From assembly GCA_002841375.1 (NCBI GenBank), contig PGZO01000005.1, forward strand, positions 148,269 through 212,268: 64,000 bases of DNA, read 5' to 3'. The notes under the pieces are model-generated. The model searched no databases. It saw only the letters and a list, made by a program, of their open reading frames with translations, and was not told the origin of the DNA. The translations under genes and the position numbers were made by a program. Positions 1-7,005 of this stretch are shown here, one piece after another (the stretch's first letter is position 1; each line of letters begins with the position of its first letter). Origin of the DNA: Firmicutes bacterium HGW-Firmicutes-7 (GTDB taxonomy: Bacteria; Bacillota; Clostridia; Lachnospirales; Vallitaleaceae).

Positions 1-417
1 GTTTGGATGTGAATCAATTAATTCCATGAATAATTCAATTGATCGATCAAAATCAATCATTGAAGTAACATATGCAGAAAGTATTTTACACTTCAAAATT
101 TCATTTGGATATTCTAAAGTTAAAATGTGTTTTTCCAGTTCTAATAAGGCTACAGAGTATTCCTGTTTATTAAAAGCATTTAACCATAGTTTATTATCAA
201 CTTCATCTAAGCATAGAGCAATTTCATCTTGAGGTTCTTGATTCGTATAGTTTTCGTCAGCTGTAAACACTTCTATTAATGTTTCTGTTATTGGTTCAGC
301 ATTTTTCTTTGCTGATTTATTGCGTATAGCTCTTTTTATTTCATTCTTAAAAGTAAATGTAATTACTATTACTGTAAAACAAATTGCAATAATTGCTATT
401 GGTCCCCATTCAATCAT
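1..417 (-). CDS. Partial membrane-anchored protein of unknown function (N-terminal 139 codons)
   Basis: The minus strand is open from the ATG at 417 to the window edge with no stop, so the gene continues to the left. A GGGAGG ribosome site lies just upstream of the ATG. Residues 6-21 are a single hydrophobic segment, followed by a basic stretch, so the protein is probably anchored with its C-terminus in the cytoplasm. The rest is soluble and helical (for example LLELEKHILTLEY) and could be TPR-like. I do not recognise a family. The gene is divergent from the permease operon. Confidence 0.75.
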   Translation of the reverse strand, partial: MIEWGPIAIIAICFTVIVITFTFKNEIKRAIRNKSAKKNAEPITETLIEVFTADENYTNQEPQDEIALCLDEVDNKLWLNAFNKQEYSVALLELEKHILTLEYPNEILKCKILSAYVTSMIDFDRSIELFMELIDSHPN

Positions 418-483
418 TTCTTACCTCCCAAGTTTAATTTAGTATGTTTTGATATTTTAGAACGTTATCTGCCTTTATTTTCC

Positions 484-511
484 ATTATATCATATTGTTC
501 GACAATGTAAA
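484..511 (-). promoter_or_regulatory. Sigma-A-type promoter for the partial minus-strand gene
   Basis: On the minus strand TTTACA (506-511) and TATAAT (484-489) are separated by 16 bases and lie about 65 bases upstream of the ATG at 417. Confidence 0.6.
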
Positions 512-627
512 AGAAAAGAGGCTATTTTTTTGTAAAAAAGAAATAAGATACATGATAGAACAAACATCTTATATCTATTATGATATAATTAGTATAATAA
601 GCAGTTAATTAAAGGAGTTATATCAGT

Positions 628-739
628 TTGTTGCTCATGAGCAGTATGATTTAGGCTGAAGTTATCCTAGGCAGAATATTATCGGTCGGAAGGTTTAGGA
701 TTTGTATTTTTTTTAGTTGACATATTGAGCCAGCAACAA
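628..739 (+). other. Nested inverted repeats upstream of the permease operon
   Basis: TTGTTGCT (628-635) is perfectly complementary to AGCAACAA (732-739). Inside lies ATCCTA...TAGGAT. The right arm is inside the -35/-10 spacer of the permease promoter, so the structure could be an operator, the end of a structured RNA made from further upstream, or a decayed mobile element. No known RNA family was recognised. Confidence 0.4.
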
Positions 740-745
740 TATAAT
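717..745 (+). promoter_or_regulatory. Consensus promoter of the split-permease operon
   Basis: TTGACA (717-722), a 17-base spacer and TATAAT (740-745) match the sigma-A consensus fully, 80 bases before the ATG at 826. Confidence 0.8.
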
Positions 746-771
746 ATTCATATATTACAATATTAACTTTG

Positions 772-810
772 CGAAAGAAGTCCCCCACATTCTTTCAGTG
801 AAGGCAACTT
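772..810 (+). repeat. Repeat family copy A (5' hairpin part only, diverged)
   Basis: The GAAAGAAGTCCCCCAC...TTCTTTCAG...GGCAACTT arrangement matches the first hairpin of the repeats at 4372-4530, 51408-51458 and 53165-53287. It sits in the 5' leader of the permease gene, between the promoter and the ribosome site. Confidence 0.5.
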
Positions 811-825
811 GAAATGGAGGATTTT

Positions 826-1311
826 ATGAGCAATTATCTATTTTATGGAATAACATTAATTTTGCTTATTCTTTCTTTTTATAAAGACAAGAAGAAGACA
901 ATAAAGGCGCTAAAAAAAGCATGGAAAGCATTTAACAATATTTTACCTGAATTGTTAGGTATTATTATTCTTGTAGGTTTTATGCTTGCCATATTAAACC
1001 CATCAGTCATATCAAAAATTATTGGAGATAGTTCTGGTTGGTTAGGTGTGTTACTTTCATCAGTAATTGGTGCAATTACTTTAATACCTGGGTTTGTAGC
1101 TTTTCCAACGGCAGCCTTATTGCTAGAGAACGGCGCAGGATATATGCAAATAGGGGCATTTGTCTCTTCTCTTATGATGGTTGGTGTTATAACAATACCA
1201 GTTGAAATAAAGGTTTTTAGTAAGAAAATAACTATTTTACGTAATGTTCTTGCGTTTATTTTTTCGTTTATAGTAGCATATGCTATAGGAAAGGTGGCTG
1301 GTGGTATATGA
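826..1311 (+). CDS. Half-size membrane permease, first half of a split pair
   Basis: This 161-residue protein has about five hydrophobic segments (near 3-18, 42-60, 75-100, 106-125 and 138-158) and a central IPGFVAFPTAALLL motif. It looks like one half of an ArsP/YraQ-like (DUF318) permease, a family that moves organoarsenicals or unknown substrates across the cytoplasmic membrane. The ATG at 826 is preferred over the one at 814 because the GGAGG at 816-820 overlaps the latter. Its stop overlaps the start of the second half (ATGA), which implies translational coupling and a heterodimer. The substrate is not shown by the sequence. Confidence 0.7.
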   Translation: MSNYLFYGITLILLILSFYKDKKKTIKALKKAWKAFNNILPELLGIIILVGFMLAILNPSVISKIIGDSSGWLGVLLSSVIGAITLIPGFVAFPTAALLLENGAGYMQIGAFVSSLMMVGVITIPVEIKVFSKKITILRNVLAFIFSFIVAYAIGKVAGGI

Positions 1312-1841
1312 AATTACTATTAAAAAGATATCGCTTTTTTATTGGAGCAATGATTGGAATAGGTTTACTTACAATTTTCAATTTTGACCTTGGGATAAAA
1401 TCTTTGAGTATTTCTGGATACAGTTTAAAAGAAATGATTTTAGTTATTCCGCCTGTTTTCATTTTATTGGGGCTACTAGATATTTGGGTTCCTAGAGAAA
1501 TCATGATGAAGTATATGGGAGAGGATTCAGGACTTAAAGGAATCTTAATTTCTATTGCGTTAGGATCTGCTGCTGCAGGACCTTTATACGGTGCATTTCC
1601 GATTGCAACGGTTTTTATGAAAAAAGGCGTTAAGTTTAGCAATATTCTAATATTTATTGGCGCTTGGTCAACCACAAAAGTCCCAATGTTCTTATTTGAA
1701 TTATCAGCTCTTGGAAGTAAGTTTGCAATTACAAGGTTGCTCATTGATATACCAGGAATTATTATCATCGCATATATAATGGGTGCTTTAATTTCAAAAG
1801 ATGAAATTAAAAAACTTTATGAAAAGGCTGAAAGCTTGTAA
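1308..1841 (+). CDS. Half-size membrane permease, second half of a split pair
   Basis: This 177-residue integral membrane protein has about five segments and the motif GPLYGAFPIA, which parallels the GFVAFPTA motif of the preceding half. That supports an ancestral internal duplication now encoded by two genes. It starts inside the stop of the first half (ATGA overlap). The CSCS motif of the full-length permease at 3058 is absent, so the transport chemistry probably differs. The DUF2703-like gene 56 bases downstream is probably in the same transcript. Confidence 0.7.
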   Translation: MKLLLKRYRFFIGAMIGIGLLTIFNFDLGIKSLSISGYSLKEMILVIPPVFILLGLLDIWVPREIMMKYMGEDSGLKGILISIALGSAAAGPLYGAFPIATVFMKKGVKFSNILIFIGAWSTTKVPMFLFELSALGSKFAITRLLIDIPGIIIIAYIMGALISKDEIKKLYEKAESL

Positions 1842-1897
1842 TGTTGATTGCCAAGTGAAGGTATTCTAAATATAAGATTAAAGAGGAGGTATGAAAA

Positions 1898-2470
1898 ATG
1901 GATAAGGTTTGCTGTAATGATAGTGGAATAACTGATTTAAGTAGTCGAAATGAATGTGAGTGTGGTTTAGAATGTTGCATTGATACGGGGGATGGTCAAA
2001 TAAATAATAAAAATATTACAATTGACTTTTTATTTCTTGACCTAAGTGTTTGTGAACGATGTCAGGATACAGACACTAGTTTAGATGAGGCTTTAAAAGA
2101 AGTAGAACAGGTGCTTACGTCAACAGGTGCCTCAGTAATAATTAACAAAATTAATGTTAATACTGAGGCTTTAGCATTGCACCATAAATTTATAAGCTCT
2201 CCTACTATTAGAATAAATGGAAGAGATATTCAATTGGAAGTTAAGGAGAATTCATGTAAAGATTGTGGGGACTTATGTGGTGATGAGGTAGACTGCCGAG
2301 TATGGTCATATGAAGGAAGTGAATATGCTGTACCACCAAAAGCTATGATTATCGAGGCGCTTTTGAAAGCAGTATACGGGAATGAATCTAAAAAGGAAGA
2401 AGTTGATGAAGAATATATTATGCCAGAAAATTTGAAACTATTTTATACAGCAATGAGTAAAAAAAAATAA
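1898..2470 (+). CDS. Cys-rich DUF2703-like (thioredoxin-fold) protein
   Basis: The 190-residue soluble protein has 14 or so cysteines. After a Cys-rich N-terminus (CCND, CECGLECC) comes a beta-strand and the motif LSVCERCQDTD, the CxxC of the DUF2703 family, which has a thioredoxin-like fold. A cis-proline-like SSPTIRING and a second cluster CKDCGDLCGDEVDC follow. It has an AGAGGAGGT ribosome site. The context (split permease upstream, ArsR and ArsP-type permease downstream) suggests metal, metalloid or thiol handling. The precise reaction is unknown. Confidence 0.7.
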   Translation: MDKVCCNDSGITDLSSRNECECGLECCIDTGDGQINNKNITIDFLFLDLSVCERCQDTDTSLDEALKEVEQVLTSTGASVIINKINVNTEALALHHKFISSPTIRINGRDIQLEVKENSCKDCGDLCGDEVDCRVWSYEGSEYAVPPKAMIIEALLKAVYGNESKKEEVDEEYIMPENLKLFYTAMSKKK

Positions 2471-2478
2471 GATAGCAC

Positions 2479-2507
2479 TTGACAATTTGAAAAATACGGA
2501 GTAACAT
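2479..2507 (+). promoter_or_regulatory. Promoter for the first arsR
   Basis: TTGACA (2479-2484), a 17-base spacer and TAACAT (2502-2507). The -10 lies inside the palindrome at 2500-2543. Confidence 0.6.
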
Positions 2508-2543
2508 ACTTACATACCCATATGGGCATATAAGTATGTTACT
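2500..2543 (+). promoter_or_regulatory. 44-bp palindrome: operator and/or terminator
   Basis: Perfect 13-base arms (AGTAACATACTTA and its complement) enclose CCCATATGGG. A short T-run follows, so the structure could terminate the upstream operon. It also overlaps the -10 and start region of the promoter before arsR, where an ArsR operator would be expected. The inner CCC/GGG core is reminiscent of CsoR/CstR-type sites, but that is only a resemblance. Confidence 0.6.
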
Positions 2544-2633
2544 TTTGTTTGTGAATATAATGAAATATGACTTAGCAAAAAAAAGACACATTACGATTGT
2601 AGTGTACTAGATGATGAAAAAGGATGTGCCACG

Positions 2634-2987
2634 ATGAATGATCTAATCAATTTATTTAAAGTTTTGTCCGATGAGACACGAATGAGGATACTTATTTTAC
2701 TATATCATAAAACACTTTGTGTTTGTCAGATGCAAGTAGTATTAGAAGAAACACAGCCTAAGATATCAAAACACCTAGGAAAATTACGGGATATGGGTTT
2801 TGTAAAATACAAAAGACAGGAGCAACTTGTCTATTATTATTTAGATGAAACAAACAGTGTTCTTATAGATATTTTGCAAAAAATTGTACTGAATATGAAG
2901 GACGATCCTATAATTATTAAGGATTTAGAAAAATTGGATAAGGTTGATGAATTTCTCAAGGTGCAAATGTTTCAGCTGAAATCCTAA
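2634..2987 (+). CDS. ArsR/SmtB-family metalloregulator
   Basis: The 117-residue protein is a winged-helix repressor. SDETRMRILILL is the N-terminal helix pair, TLCVCQMQ carries the CxC ligand pair used by As(III)-sensing ArsR proteins, and QPKISKHLGKLRDMG is the recognition helix. The wing follows (VKYKRQEQLVYYYL). The family binds promoter palindromes and releases them when As(III), Sb(III) or a soft metal binds the cysteines. It probably controls its own operon and the permease at 3058 through the palindrome at 2500-2543. Confidence 0.9.
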   Translation: MNDLINLFKVLSDETRMRILILLYHKTLCVCQMQVVLEETQPKISKHLGKLRDMGFVKYKRQEQLVYYYLDETNSVLIDILQKIVLNMKDDPIIIKDLEKLDKVDEFLKVQMFQLKS

Positions 2988-3057
2988 TATGTAGAAATTA
3001 GAAACTGTTGTTAGACTTAATTACTAACATAATTTAAAACAAGGAAGGTGTAAGAAG

Positions 3058-4065
3058 ATGCTTGGTTTTTTAAATGGAATTTGGAGTGTATTTACCAGTA
3101 TATTAAAATTTGAATGGTTATATTATTTGGTAGAAAAGCTTGTGGAAAATGTTTTTGGATTGTCAATGGAGACGAACTTAGGTTCATCAGTACATTTCTT
3201 CATCTATGACGTCATCAAAATTTTAATGTTATTGAGTATTATGATCTTTGTTATTTCTTATGTGAGAAGTTATTTTCCACCAGAGAGAACAAAGAAGATT
3301 CTTGAGAAATTTAGTGGGATAAAAGGGAATATTATGGCTTCGCTGCTCGGAACCGTAACACCATTTTGCTCTTGCTCTTCAGTTCCGATTTTCATTGGTT
3401 TTGTTGAAAGTGGAATACCACTAGGTGTGACCTTTTCATTTTTAATAACTTCTCCCTTGATTAATCAAGGGGCCATTATTGTTCTCTTAGCAGCATTTGG
3501 CTGGAAAGTAGCAACCATTTATATTGCAATGGGTGTCATAATTGGTATTATTGGAGGCATAATTATTGGGAAATTTAACTTAGAGAAAGAAGTTGAAGGT
3601 TATGTTTATGAGATGTCGATGGGTGAAGTAGAGCTAGAAACGATGACTAAAAAAGAACGAGTAAACTTTTCCCTTAATGAAGTTAAAGCAATTGTTAAAC
3701 ACGTATGGATCTACTTATTAATTGGTATTGGCTTAGGAGCTGCAATTCATGGATGGGCACCGGCAGGTATTCTCACGAAATATGCAGGACCAGATAATCC
3801 ATTTGCTGTATTAATAGGAGTCGCGGTTGGAATTCCACTATATGCCGATGTTATTGGTACTATTCCAATTGCTGAAGCGTTAATTGCAAAGGGAATGGGC
3901 ATTGGTACCGCACTTTCTTTTATGATGGCTGTAGCGGCTTTGTCATTGCCTGCTATGATCCTTCTGCGTAAAGTTATTAAACCAAAACTTCTCGGTATTT
4001 TTGTAGCGATAACAAGTTTTGGAATTATTTTAGTAGGTTATTTATTTAATTTTATTTTACATTAA
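3058..4065 (+). CDS. ArsP/YraQ-type (DUF318) permease
   Basis: The 335-residue protein has eight or more membrane segments. Two related halves carry TPFCSCSSVPI (about residues 101-111) and the later GIPLYADVIGTIPIAEAL. The family includes ArsP, which exports trivalent organoarsenicals, and uncharacterised permeases. The gene follows arsR and precedes a thioredoxin-like gene by 21 bases, so arsenic or thiol-reactive substrate export is likely. Organoarsenical specificity is not proved by the sequence, so no symbol is given. Confidence 0.8.
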   Translation: MLGFLNGIWSVFTSILKFEWLYYLVEKLVENVFGLSMETNLGSSVHFFIYDVIKILMLLSIMIFVISYVRSYFPPERTKKILEKFSGIKGNIMASLLGTVTPFCSCSSVPIFIGFVESGIPLGVTFSFLITSPLINQGAIIVLLAAFGWKVATIYIAMGVIIGIIGGIIIGKFNLEKEVEGYVYEMSMGEVELETMTKKERVNFSLNEVKAIVKHVWIYLLIGIGLGAAIHGWAPAGILTKYAGPDNPFAVLIGVAVGIPLYADVIGTIPIAEALIAKGMGIGTALSFMMAVAALSLPAMILLRKVIKPKLLGIFVAITSFGIILVGYLFNFILH

Positions 4066-4086
4066 AATCTTTAGGAGGTACATTTT

Positions 4087-4314
4087 ATGGAAATTAAAGT
4101 ATTAGGGCCAGGTTGTAAGAATTGCAAGGTATTAGAGGAAAACACTAAAAAGGCTGTTCAAGCATTGAAGCTTGATGCAACAATTGAAAAGGTTACAGAT
4201 ATGAAGGAAATTATCGGATATGGCGTTATGAGGACGCCTGCACTCGTTGTAGATGGAACGGTTAAGGTAATGGGAAGAGTGCCATCTCCAGAAGAAATTA
4301 AAGAGTTATTATAA
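4087..4314 (+). CDS. Small thioredoxin-fold redox-active disulfide protein
   Basis: This 75-residue protein fits the small archaeal/bacterial redox-active disulfide family (Thioredoxin_3). It has a CKNC active site at residues 10-13, a cis-proline at RTPALVVDG and a C-terminal helix. A strong AGGAGGT precedes the ATG. Such proteins are commonly encoded next to DUF318 permeases, and it probably delivers electrons to or exchanges disulfides with the permease or its cargo. Confidence 0.85.
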   Translation: MEIKVLGPGCKNCKVLEENTKKAVQALKLDATIEKVTDMKEIIGYGVMRTPALVVDGTVKVMGRVPSPEEIKELL

Positions 4315-4371
4315 ACTTAATACTATAAGTGGTATTGGGAAGACGTAAACGTATGTTAAATAAAACCTACC

Positions 4372-4530
4372 ATTAGATTAAAAGGATACTCACCCTCCGC
4401 ATTCGCTACGAGCTCGTAATCTAATGCAAGCTTTGCTTGCCCATCAGTGGGTGTTTTAACACCCACTGATTTTGGAAGTAAGTTACCCCAACTTAAAGAA
4501 GTGGGGGTAACTTACTTCATTAGATTAAAA
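4372..4530 (-). repeat. Repeat family copy B: full-length structured element flanked by 12-bp direct repeats
   Basis: Read on the minus strand, it has a perfect 15-bp hairpin (arms GAAGTAAGTTACCCC), a second 11-bp hairpin (CAGTGGGTGTT), a small GCAAGC/GCTTGC hairpin, and an end reading GGAGGGTGAGTATCC. ATTAGATTAAAA occurs at both edges (4372-4383 and 4519-4530). The order of folds and the end sequence match copy D at 53165-53287. There is no transposase, so it is a non-autonomous or relic element, possibly of IS200/IS605 type. The rest of the 308-base gap between genes shows nothing else. Confidence 0.7.
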
Positions 4531-4622
4531 TGCCCTTGACACTAGGCGCAATTATATATAATGTGTGGGTTTTATTTAGAAATGATGTGGTTGGAAGTTG
4601 CAAAATTAAAGGGGGAAAATTT

Positions 4623-5132
4623 TTGAATAAGAGAAATATTATTATCGTTGGGGCTGTTATAGTCCTTGTATTAACAGTATTTGCAGTGAAAAATTTTATG
4701 AGAAAAGAAAATGAATCAGATAAGGGAACGGCTCTATTAAATCAAATCGATCAAGGTTTTATCAAATTAAGCTTAGAAGAACAATATAAGTATATCAATG
4801 ATCAACCTATGCCTACTATGATTGTATTTTCTTATGATGCAGATTGTTGTGAAAGTACGAAGAAGTTTTTCGATGAGTATAACTTGAAAGCTCGACAACT
4901 AATGCTGGAGTATGAGGACCAGCTAGAGGTATTATTTATTAATACTGGTCTTATTGCAAGTGAAGAAGAAAATGAAATGCTCATGAAAATCGCCAATGAT
5001 TATGAGGTTTCTACATTACCTTCAATACTTATTCGTAATGGGAAAGGTGAAAAAGTTAAGGTTATTGAAGGTCCTTTTGATTTTGAGGAGGTTAAAAATG
5101 TACTGAACGAGGTGGTAAAAAATGAATATTAG
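4623..5132 (+). CDS. Membrane-anchored thioredoxin-like protein with a CC pair
   Basis: TTG at 4623 is preferred as start because AAAGGGGG lies 7-12 bases upstream and the protein then begins with NKRN and a single membrane anchor (about residues 5-22). The extended frame from 4530 has no ribosome site. The extracytoplasmic domain is thioredoxin-like (MIVFSYDADCCES...TLPSILIRNG), but the usual CxxC is replaced by adjacent cysteines. The gene overlaps ccdA by 11 bases, which marks it as a likely CcdA redox partner outside the membrane. Confidence 0.75.
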   Translation: MNKRNIIIVGAVIVLVLTVFAVKNFMRKENESDKGTALLNQIDQGFIKLSLEEQYKYINDQPMPTMIVFSYDADCCESTKKFFDEYNLKARQLMLEYEDQLEVLFINTGLIASEEENEMLMKIANDYEVSTLPSILIRNGKGEKVKVIEGPFDFEEVKNVLNEVVKNEY

Positions 5133-5790
5133 TTCAGACATTGGGGTATTATCCGCATTAATGATCGTTTTTTTTACTGGATTAATTGGTGGGTTAAGCC
5201 CTTGTACATTACCAACCGTAGCTTTTACTGTTGCATATGTAAGTGGAAAGCAAAGCACATCAAGGATGAAAGCCTTTATACTGTCGCTTTCATTTGTGCT
5301 AGGTATAGCTTTTATGTTAACAATATTGGGGCTGTTTGCAGGGATATTAGGGAATGTTTTTTTGAAGAGTAATATTATTCATTACCTGATGAGTGTGATC
5401 TTAATTGTGATGGGATTATGGATGCTAAAAGTTATTGATTTTAGCAGAAATAAGAGTGGTCCTTATTTCAATACGCTAGTTCCTAAAAAGGGTAGTGGAA
5501 TTATTGGCGCATTTATACTGGGGATTCCTTTTGGAATATCTGCATCACCTTGTACGATGCCAATTACTGCTTCCGTATTAGCTTACAGTGCATCTACTCA
5601 AAGTGGTTTTATTGGAATGCTCATGATGTTTACATATGCGATAGGTAGAAGTATTCCCTTATTATTAGTAGGTACATTTACTGGAATACTGAATAACTTG
5701 AAGGTGATTTCAAAATACCAGAGCCATATTGAAAAGATCAGTGGAATTCTATTAATTATTTTAGCCTTATATTTTATATGGAAGGCATAA
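5122..5790 (+). CDS. ccdA: CcdA-family transmembrane thiol-disulfide transporter
   Basis: The 222-residue protein has six hydrophobic segments and two equivalent motifs, GLSPCTLPT (near residue 28) and SASPCTMPI (near residue 146), which are the redox-active cysteines of CcdA. The family carries reducing equivalents across the membrane to extracytoplasmic thioredoxins. Overlap with the membrane thioredoxin gene and a ferredoxin gene 20 bases downstream suggest a complete electron route. Confidence 0.88.
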   Translation: MNISSDIGVLSALMIVFFTGLIGGLSPCTLPTVAFTVAYVSGKQSTSRMKAFILSLSFVLGIAFMLTILGLFAGILGNVFLKSNIIHYLMSVILIVMGLWMLKVIDFSRNKSGPYFNTLVPKKGSGIIGAFILGIPFGISASPCTMPITASVLAYSASTQSGFIGMLMMFTYAIGRSIPLLLVGTFTGILNNLKVISKYQSHIEKISGILLIILALYFIWKA

Positions 5791-5810
5791 GAAGTTAGGA
5801 GGATTAGAAC

Positions 5811-6044
5811 ATGTCAAAAAACTGGTATCCAGTAATTGATTATAGCTTATGTAAAGAGTGTGGAGCTTGTATTAATCTATGCAAGCAAGGTGTATACGAA
5901 AAAGAAATACATAGACCCAAGGTGATTTATCCAGATGGATGCATACAAGGATGTCACGGTTGTGGCAATTTGTGTCCAGCAAATGCAATTGACTATGTTG
6001 GTGATGCTAGCGGCCTACAAAGAATAGGCTGTAGCTGTTCTTAA
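5811..6044 (+). CDS. Small 4Fe-4S ferredoxin-like protein
   Basis: The 77-residue protein has CKECGACINLC and CIQGCHGCGNLCPANAI, which support two 4Fe-4S clusters. The extra cysteines in the second motif and the CSCS tail are unusual for a classical 2[4Fe-4S] ferredoxin. A strong AGGAGG precedes the ATG. Its position after ccdA suggests that it feeds electrons to CcdA or to an associated reductase. Confidence 0.8.
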   Translation: MSKNWYPVIDYSLCKECGACINLCKQGVYEKEIHRPKVIYPDGCIQGCHGCGNLCPANAIDYVGDASGLQRIGCSCS

Positions 6045-6133
6045 TTAACTTTTTTGATCTTAATATATAGTTGAATATCTAGGGCAAAAATAAAAAATAA
6101 TACAAAGATACGAAGGTAATACTAAAATTCATC

Positions 6134-6162
6134 TTGACAAATCAATAATTAAGTTATACAAT
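6134..6162 (+). promoter_or_regulatory. Consensus promoter of the arsR-arsD-arsA operon
   Basis: TTGACA (6134-6139), a 17-base spacer and TACAAT (6157-6162). Confidence 0.8.
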
Positions 6163-6163
6163 A

Positions 6164-6193
6164 TTCGTATACTCACATTCACTCATATACGAA
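6164..6193 (+). promoter_or_regulatory. Probable ArsR operator
   Basis: TTCGTATA (6164-6171) and TATACGAA (6186-6193) form a perfect inverted repeat with a 14-base centre, immediately downstream of the -10 and upstream of arsR, the usual place for autorepression. Confidence 0.7.
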
Positions 6194-6207
6194 AGGGGTT
6201 TAATAAA

Positions 6208-6594
6208 ATGATTTTATCTGAATTATTTAAAGCACTAGGTGATGAAAATAGGCTTAGAATACTAAATTTATTAATTAAAGAAGAACTTTGTGTATGTGAA
6301 GTTGAAATGGTATTAAATATGACACAATCTAATGTATCAAGACATTTGAGCAAATTAAAGAGTATGGGGTTGATTTCCTCTTATAAAAAGGCACAGTGGG
6401 TTTATTACGAAATAGATAGTAATTTTATTAGTAAATATCCTTTACTCTATGAGTTTCTTCAAAATGAGAGTGAGAAAAGCACAGAATACATTAGAGATAT
6501 AGAGATTTTAGCTAAATATAAAAAAAGTAATTGCTCTTTTGTAGAGTATAAAGAATCCTATATAAAAGACAATGAATTTTATGTATCTAAATAA
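6208..6594 (+). CDS. arsR: ArsR-family arsenic-responsive repressor
   Basis: The 128-residue winged-helix repressor has the As(III)-type ligand motif EELCVCEVE and the recognition helix QSNVSRHLSKLKSMG. The C-terminal extension (ILAKYKKSNCSF) carries another cysteine. The gene is first of an operon with arsD and arsA and lies behind a promoter/operator pair. A short hairpin at 6618-6635 separates it from arsD, so downstream expression may be partly uncoupled. Confidence 0.9.
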   Translation: MILSELFKALGDENRLRILNLLIKEELCVCEVEMVLNMTQSNVSRHLSKLKSMGLISSYKKAQWVYYEIDSNFISKYPLLYEFLQNESEKSTEYIRDIEILAKYKKSNCSFVEYKESYIKDNEFYVSK

Positions 6595-6617
6595 CCTAAT
6601 TGAATATAATAATAGAT

Positions 6618-6635
6618 AAGTAGGAAATCCTACTT
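6618..6635 (+). terminator. Short hairpin between arsR and arsD
   Basis: AAGTAGGA and TCCTACTT are separated by two A residues and followed by ATTTATTT. It could be a weak attenuator or a processing site. Confidence 0.4.
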
Positions 6636-6690
6636 ATTTATTTGACTATTATATGACTAAACTCAATTGTAATCATAAAGGAGAAAAAAT

Positions 6691-7005
6691 ATGATAATAG
6701 AATATTACGATCCACCAATGTGTTGTTCTACAGGCCTTTGCGGACCAAGTGTAGATGAAAACCTCGTTAAACTAGGTGAAAACATAGAGACTATTAAGAA
6801 AAAATATAATGGTATTCAAGTTGAAAGATATATGATTACGCAACAACCTCTAAAATTTAAGGAAAACGCCAGTGTTTTTGAAATGGTAAAAAAAGAAGGT
6901 AAATCAGTTCTTCCTATTACAACATTAGATGGTGAGATAATAAAAGCTGGTGAATATCCAACACTTGAAGAATTGGAGGAAAAAATCAATGAACAAAACA
7001 ACTAA
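6691..7005 (+). CDS. arsD: ArsD arsenical metallochaperone
   Basis: The 104-residue protein shows the ArsD hallmark MCCSTGLCGPSVD, whose Cys-Cys and following Cys bind As(III), in a thioredoxin-like fold with LPITTLDGEI. ArsD delivers As(III) to the ArsA ATPase. The C-terminal vicinal cysteine pairs of some ArsD proteins are absent here. The gene overlaps arsA by 17 bases, which supports coupled translation. Confidence 0.92.
   Translation: MIIEYYDPPMCCSTGLCGPSVDENLVKLGENIETIKKKYNGIQVERYMITQQPLKFKENASVFEMVKKEGKSVLPITTLDGEIIKAGEYPTLEELEEKINEQNN

Noticed and set aside
1283..1768. Antisense ORF of 161 codons on the minus strand
   Set aside because: It lies fully opposite the second half-permease, has no ribosome site and reads as a mirror of a hydrophobic gene.
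6950..6988. Longer arsA start
   Set aside because: It lies deep in arsD and has no ribosome site. The ATG at 6989 has GGAGG and gives the usual N-terminus before the P-loop.
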